The notes under the pieces are model-generated. The model did not search any database and was not told the DNA's origin. It saw only the letters and a list, made by a program, of their open reading frames with translations. Shown here in pieces: positions 60,307 to 64,000 of a DNA stretch of 64,000 bases. Location: positions 4,598,001 through 4,662,000 of the forward strand of contig OZ014413.1 in NCBI GenBank assembly GCA_963965975.1. The letters run 5' to 3'. Positions within the stretch are counted from its first letter, which is position 1. Each line of letters opens with the position of its first letter. The position numbers and the translations under genes are program-made. Source of the stretch: Xestospongia bergquistia. Taxonomy: Eukaryota; Porifera; Demospongiae; Haplosclerida; Petrosiidae.

Positions 60307-63300
60307 ACACTCTAAAGTCTTTAATTTAAAGACTTGAGAAGGTTTAGACTATTGAATAAAGATTATAAAGGAAACTGCTGAGTCTAAAGGACTCTATGTG
60401 ACTAACTAAATAAACAGCTATTAACAGTTTAGTAAGTTTGTTTGCATTAACACTCTAAAGTCTTTAATTTAAAGACTTTAGAAGGTTTAGACTATTGAGT
60501 AAAGTTTATAAAGTAAACTGCTCATTCTAAAGGACTCTATGGGACTAAAGAAATGAACTGCTATAAACAGTTCAGTAACTTGGTTTGCATTAACGCTCTA
60601 AAGTCTTTAAATTGAAGAATTTAGAAGGTTTAGACTATTGAGTGAAGTTTACAAAGTAAACTGCTCGTTCTAGAGGACTCTATGGGAGTAACTAAATAAA
60701 CTGCTATTAACAGTTTAGTAAGTTGGTTTGCATTAACACTCTGAAGTCTTTAAATTAAAGAGTTTAGAAGGTTTAGACTACTTAGTGAAGTTTACAAAGT
60801 AAACAGCTCGGTCTAAAGGAATTTATGGGACTAACTACATAAACTATTATCAACAGTTTTGTAAGTTAGTTTGCGATAACACTCTAAAGTCTTTAAGTTA
60901 AAGACTTTAGAAGCTTTAGACTATTGATTAACGTTTCTAAAGTAAAAGGCTCAGTCTAAAGGACTCTATGGGACTAAAGAAATAAACTGGTATTAACAGT
61001 TTAGTAGGTTGGGTTGTATTAACGTTCTAAAGTCTTTAATTTAGAGACTTTATAAGGTTTAGAGTATTCAGTGAAGTTTGTAAAGTAAACTGATAGGACT
61101 AAAGGACTGTGTTGGACTAACTAAATAAACTGCTATTAACAGTTTAGTAAGTTGGTTTGCATTAACACTCTAAAGTCTTTAATTTAAAGACTTTAGAAGA
61201 TTTAGACTATTGAGTAAAGTTTATAAAGTAGACTGCTAAGTGTAAAGGACTCTATGGGACTAAGGAAATAAACTGCTATTAACAGTTTAGTAAATTGGTT
61301 TGCATTATCACTCTAAAGTCTTTAATTTAAAGACTTTAGAAGGTTTAGACTATTCAGTAAATTTTATAATGTAGACTGCTCATTCTAAAGGACTCTATGG
61401 GACTAACTAAATAAACTGTTATTTACAATTTAGTAAGTTAGTTTGCGATAGCACTCTAAAGTCCTTAATTTAAAGACTTTAAAATGTTTAGACTATTGAG
61501 CAGTCTTTATAAATTAAACTGCTCAGTTTAAAGGACTCTATGGGACTAAAGAAATAAACTGCTATAAACAGTTGAGTAAGTTGGTTTGCATTAACACTCT
61601 GAAGTCTTTAATTTAAAGACTTTAGAAGGTTTAGACTATTGAGTAAATTTTATAAAGTAAACTGCTTATTCTACAGGACTCTATGGGACTAACTAATTAA
61701 ATTGCTATTAACAGTTTAGTAAGTTTTTTAGCATTAACACTGTGAAGTTTTTAAATTAAAGAGTTTAGAAGGTTTAGACTATTGAGTGAAGTTTATAAAG
61801 TAAACAGCTCGGTCTAAAGGAGTCCATGGGACTGACTAAATAAACTGTTATTGACACTTTAGTAAGTTAGTTTGCGATAACACTCTAAAGTCTTTAATTT
61901 AAAGACATTAGAAGGTTTAGACTACTGAGTAATGTTTATAAAGTAAACTTGTCATTCTAAAGGACTTTATGGGACAAACTAAATAAACTGTTGTTAACAG
62001 TTTAGTAAGTCAGTTTGCTTTAACACTCTAAGGTCTTTAATTTAAAGACTAAAAGGTTTAGACTATTGAGTAAATTTTATAAAGTAAACTTGTCATTCTA
62101 AAGGACTCTATGGGTCTAAAGAAATAAACTGCTATTAACAGGTCAGTAAGTTGGTTTGCATTAACACTCTAAAGTCTTTAAATTAAAGAGTTTAGAAGGT
62201 TTAGACTATTGAATGAAGTTTATAAAGTAAACTTGTCAGTCTAAAGGACTCTATGAAACTAAATAAATAAACTGTTATTAACAGTTTAGGAAGTTCGTTT
62301 GCATTAACACTCTAAAGTCTTTAATTTAATGACTTTAGAAGGTTTAGACTATTGCGTGAAGATTATAAAGTAAACAGCTCGGTCTAAAGTACTCTATGGG
62401 ACTAACTAAATAAACTGTTATTAACAATTTAGTAAGTTAGTTTGCGATAGGAATCTAAAGTCTTCAATTTAAAGACTTTAAAAGGTTTAGACTATTGAGT
62501 AAAGTTTATAAAGTAAACTGCTCCGTTTAAAGGACTCTATGGGACTAAAGAAATAAACTGCTATTAACAGTTCAGTAAGTTGGTTTGCATTAACACTCTA
62601 AAGTCTTTAATTTAAAAACTTTAGAAGGTTTAGACTATTGAGTGAAGTTAATAAAGTAAAAAGCTCAGTCTAAAGGACTCTATGAAACTAAGTAAATAAA
62701 ATGTGTTAACAGTTTAGTAAGTTGGTTTGCATTAACACTCTAAAGTCTTTAATTTAAGACTTTAGAAAGTTTGGAATATTGAGTAATTTTTATAAGGTAA
62801 ACTGCTCAGTCTAAAGGACTCTATTGGACTAACTATGTAAAGTGCTATTAACAGTTTAGTAAGTTGTTTTGCATTAAGACTCTAAAGTCTTTAATTTCAT
62901 GACTTTAGAAGGTTTAGACTGTTGAGTAGTGTTTATAAAGTAAACTTATAGCTCTAAACGACTCTATGGGACTAACTAAATAAACTGCAATTAACAGTTT
63001 AGTAAGTTGGTTTGCATTAACACTCTATAGTCTTTAATTTATAGACTTGAAAAGGTTTAGACTATTGAGTAAAGTTTATAAGGTAAACTGCTCAGTCTAA
63101 TGGACTCTATGGGACTAACGAAATAAACTGCTATTAACAGTTTAGTAAGTTGGTTTGCATTAACACTCTAAAGTCTTTAATTTAAAGACTTTAGAAGGTT
63201 TAGACTATTGAGTAATGTTTATAAAGTAAACTGCTCATTCTAAAGGACTCTATGGGACTAAAGAAATGAACTGCTATTAACAGTTTAGTAAGTTGGTTTG

Positions 63301-64000
63301 CATTAACAGTCTGAAGCCTTTAAAAAAAGGAGTTTAGAAGGTTTAGACTATTGAGTGAAGTTTATAAAGTAAACAGCTCGGTCTAAAGGACTCTATGAGA
63401 CTAACTAATAAGCTATTATTAACAGTATTGTAAGTTAGTTTGCGATAACACTCTAAAGTCTTTAATTTAAAGACTTTAGAAGGTTTAGACTATTGAGTAA
63501 ATTTTATAAAATAAACTGCTCAGTCTAAAGGACTCTATGGGACTAAAGAAATAAACGGCTATTAACAGTTTAGTAAGTTGGGTTGCATTAACACTATAAA
63601 GTCTTTAATATAAAGACTTTAGAAGGTTTAGACTATTGAGTGAAGTTTATGAACTAAACAGCTCAGTCTAAAGGACTTATGAGACTTACTGAATAAACTG
63701 CTATTAACAGTTTAGTAAGTTTGTTTGCGTTAACACTCTAAAGTGCTTAAATTAAAGGGTTTAGAAGGTTTAGACTATTGAGTGAATTTTATAAAATAAA
63801 TAGCTCAGATTAAAGGACTGTATTGGACAAACTAAATAAAATCTTATTAACAGTTTAGTAAGTTTGCTTCCATTAACACTATAAAGTCTTTAATTTAAAG
63901 TCTTTAGAAGGTTTAAACTATTGAGTAAATTTTATAAATTAAACTCCTCATTCTAAAGGACTCTATGGGACTAACTAAATAAACTGCTATTAACAGTTTA
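60307..64000 (+). repeat. Mosaic satellite stretch, right edge
   Basis: Satellite monomers to the last base; the final unit starts at 63958 and is cut by the window end. Monomers here seem less uniform than in 37-52 kb, with more one-off changes such as TCTAGAGGACTC, GTTGGGTTGTATT, AAAGACTAAAAGG and TTTAAAAAAAGG. No gene, mobile element or change of sequence class marks an array boundary. Confidence 0.78.

Larger units (their letters stand above)
1..64000 (+). repeat. 143-bp AT-rich satellite DNA array (whole window)
   Basis: The same unit of about 143 bp repeats without interruption from the first to the last base. The marker GGACTCTATG or a close variant falls at 12, 155, 298, 441 and so on to 63958, which fits about 448 complete monomers after allowing for small deletions. 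The consensus I read has 42 G or C in 143 bases. All monomers lie in one orientation; I saw no reverse-complement unit. The unit length leaves a remainder of 2 on division by 3 and the sequence is rich in TAA and TAG on one strand and TTA and CTA on the other, so it does not encode protein. Length, AT content and homogeneity are typical of eukaryotic heterochromatic satellites. The family name and species are unknown to me. Confidence 0.98.

Noticed and set aside
1-64000. Open reading frames in the array
   Set aside because: Any frames are repeats of the satellite. The 143-bp step changes frame at each unit and stop triplets are dense on both strands, so none looks like a gene.
1-64000. CRISPR array or bacterial repeat cluster
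   Set aside because: The repeats are long, contiguous and variable throughout, with no unique spacers between constant short repeats.
1-64000. CENP-B box or telomere repeats inside the monomer
   Set aside because: I found no TTCG....A..CGGG pattern in the consensus and no short telomere-type tandem repeats. Stray CGGG occurs only in a few variants such as CTACGGG.
1-64000. Assignment to a beetle satellite (such as the 142-bp satellite of Tenebrio) on length alone
   Set aside because: Unit lengths near 140-145 bp occur in many unrelated organisms, and I cannot match the sequence from memory.

Overview
The whole 64 kb window is one uninterrupted satellite DNA array. It is a head-to-tail run of a monomer about 143 bp long with roughly 29% G+C in the consensus. 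Counting from the phase marker GGACTCTATG (first at 12, last at 63958), I estimate about 448 complete monomers plus a partial one at each end. All are in the same orientation. I see no protein gene, RNA gene, transposable element, CRISPR array, telomere repeat or unique-sequence gap. This is what a eukaryotic heterochromatic block looks like (centromeric, pericentromeric or subtelomeric). The sequence alone does not give the species, and I do not recognise the family by name.

The monomer is built almost entirely from three neighbouring inverted repeats. Numbering from GGACTC as base 1, IR1 spans about 13-53, IR2 spans 66-94 (29 bp, perfect in the consensus, 14-bp arms around one central base) and IR3 spans 98-143 (interrupted, 46 bp). 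Together they cover about 116 of 143 bases.

Monomers fall into recurring variant types, called A to G here for convenience, which follow one another in a preferred order (E-F-G-B-C-D-A-B and related chains). The order is not strictly periodic: it is a mosaic. On top of it lie tandem segmental duplications whose lengths are whole numbers of monomers within a few bases: 3-mer (13.9-14.6 kb), 6-mer (1.96-3.68 kb), 17-mer (5.0-9.6 kb, second copy short by 2), 10-mer (9.7-12.4 kb and again inside 37.9-40.8 kb), 35-mer (36.85-46.28 kb, copies differing by 4 monomers), 21-mer (46.44-52.45 kb) and 16-mer (53.67-58.10 kb). By eye the copies range from almost identical (21-mer, 35-mer) through about 1-2% (17-mer, 6-mer) to several percent different (16-mer), so the array records successive rounds of unequal exchange, the most recent between about 37 and 52.5 kb.

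Nothing here works as a gene set. Any role would be structural (heterochromatin, centromere, dyad or hairpin formation) or through satellite transcripts. Divergence figures and breakpoints were read by eye and are approximate.
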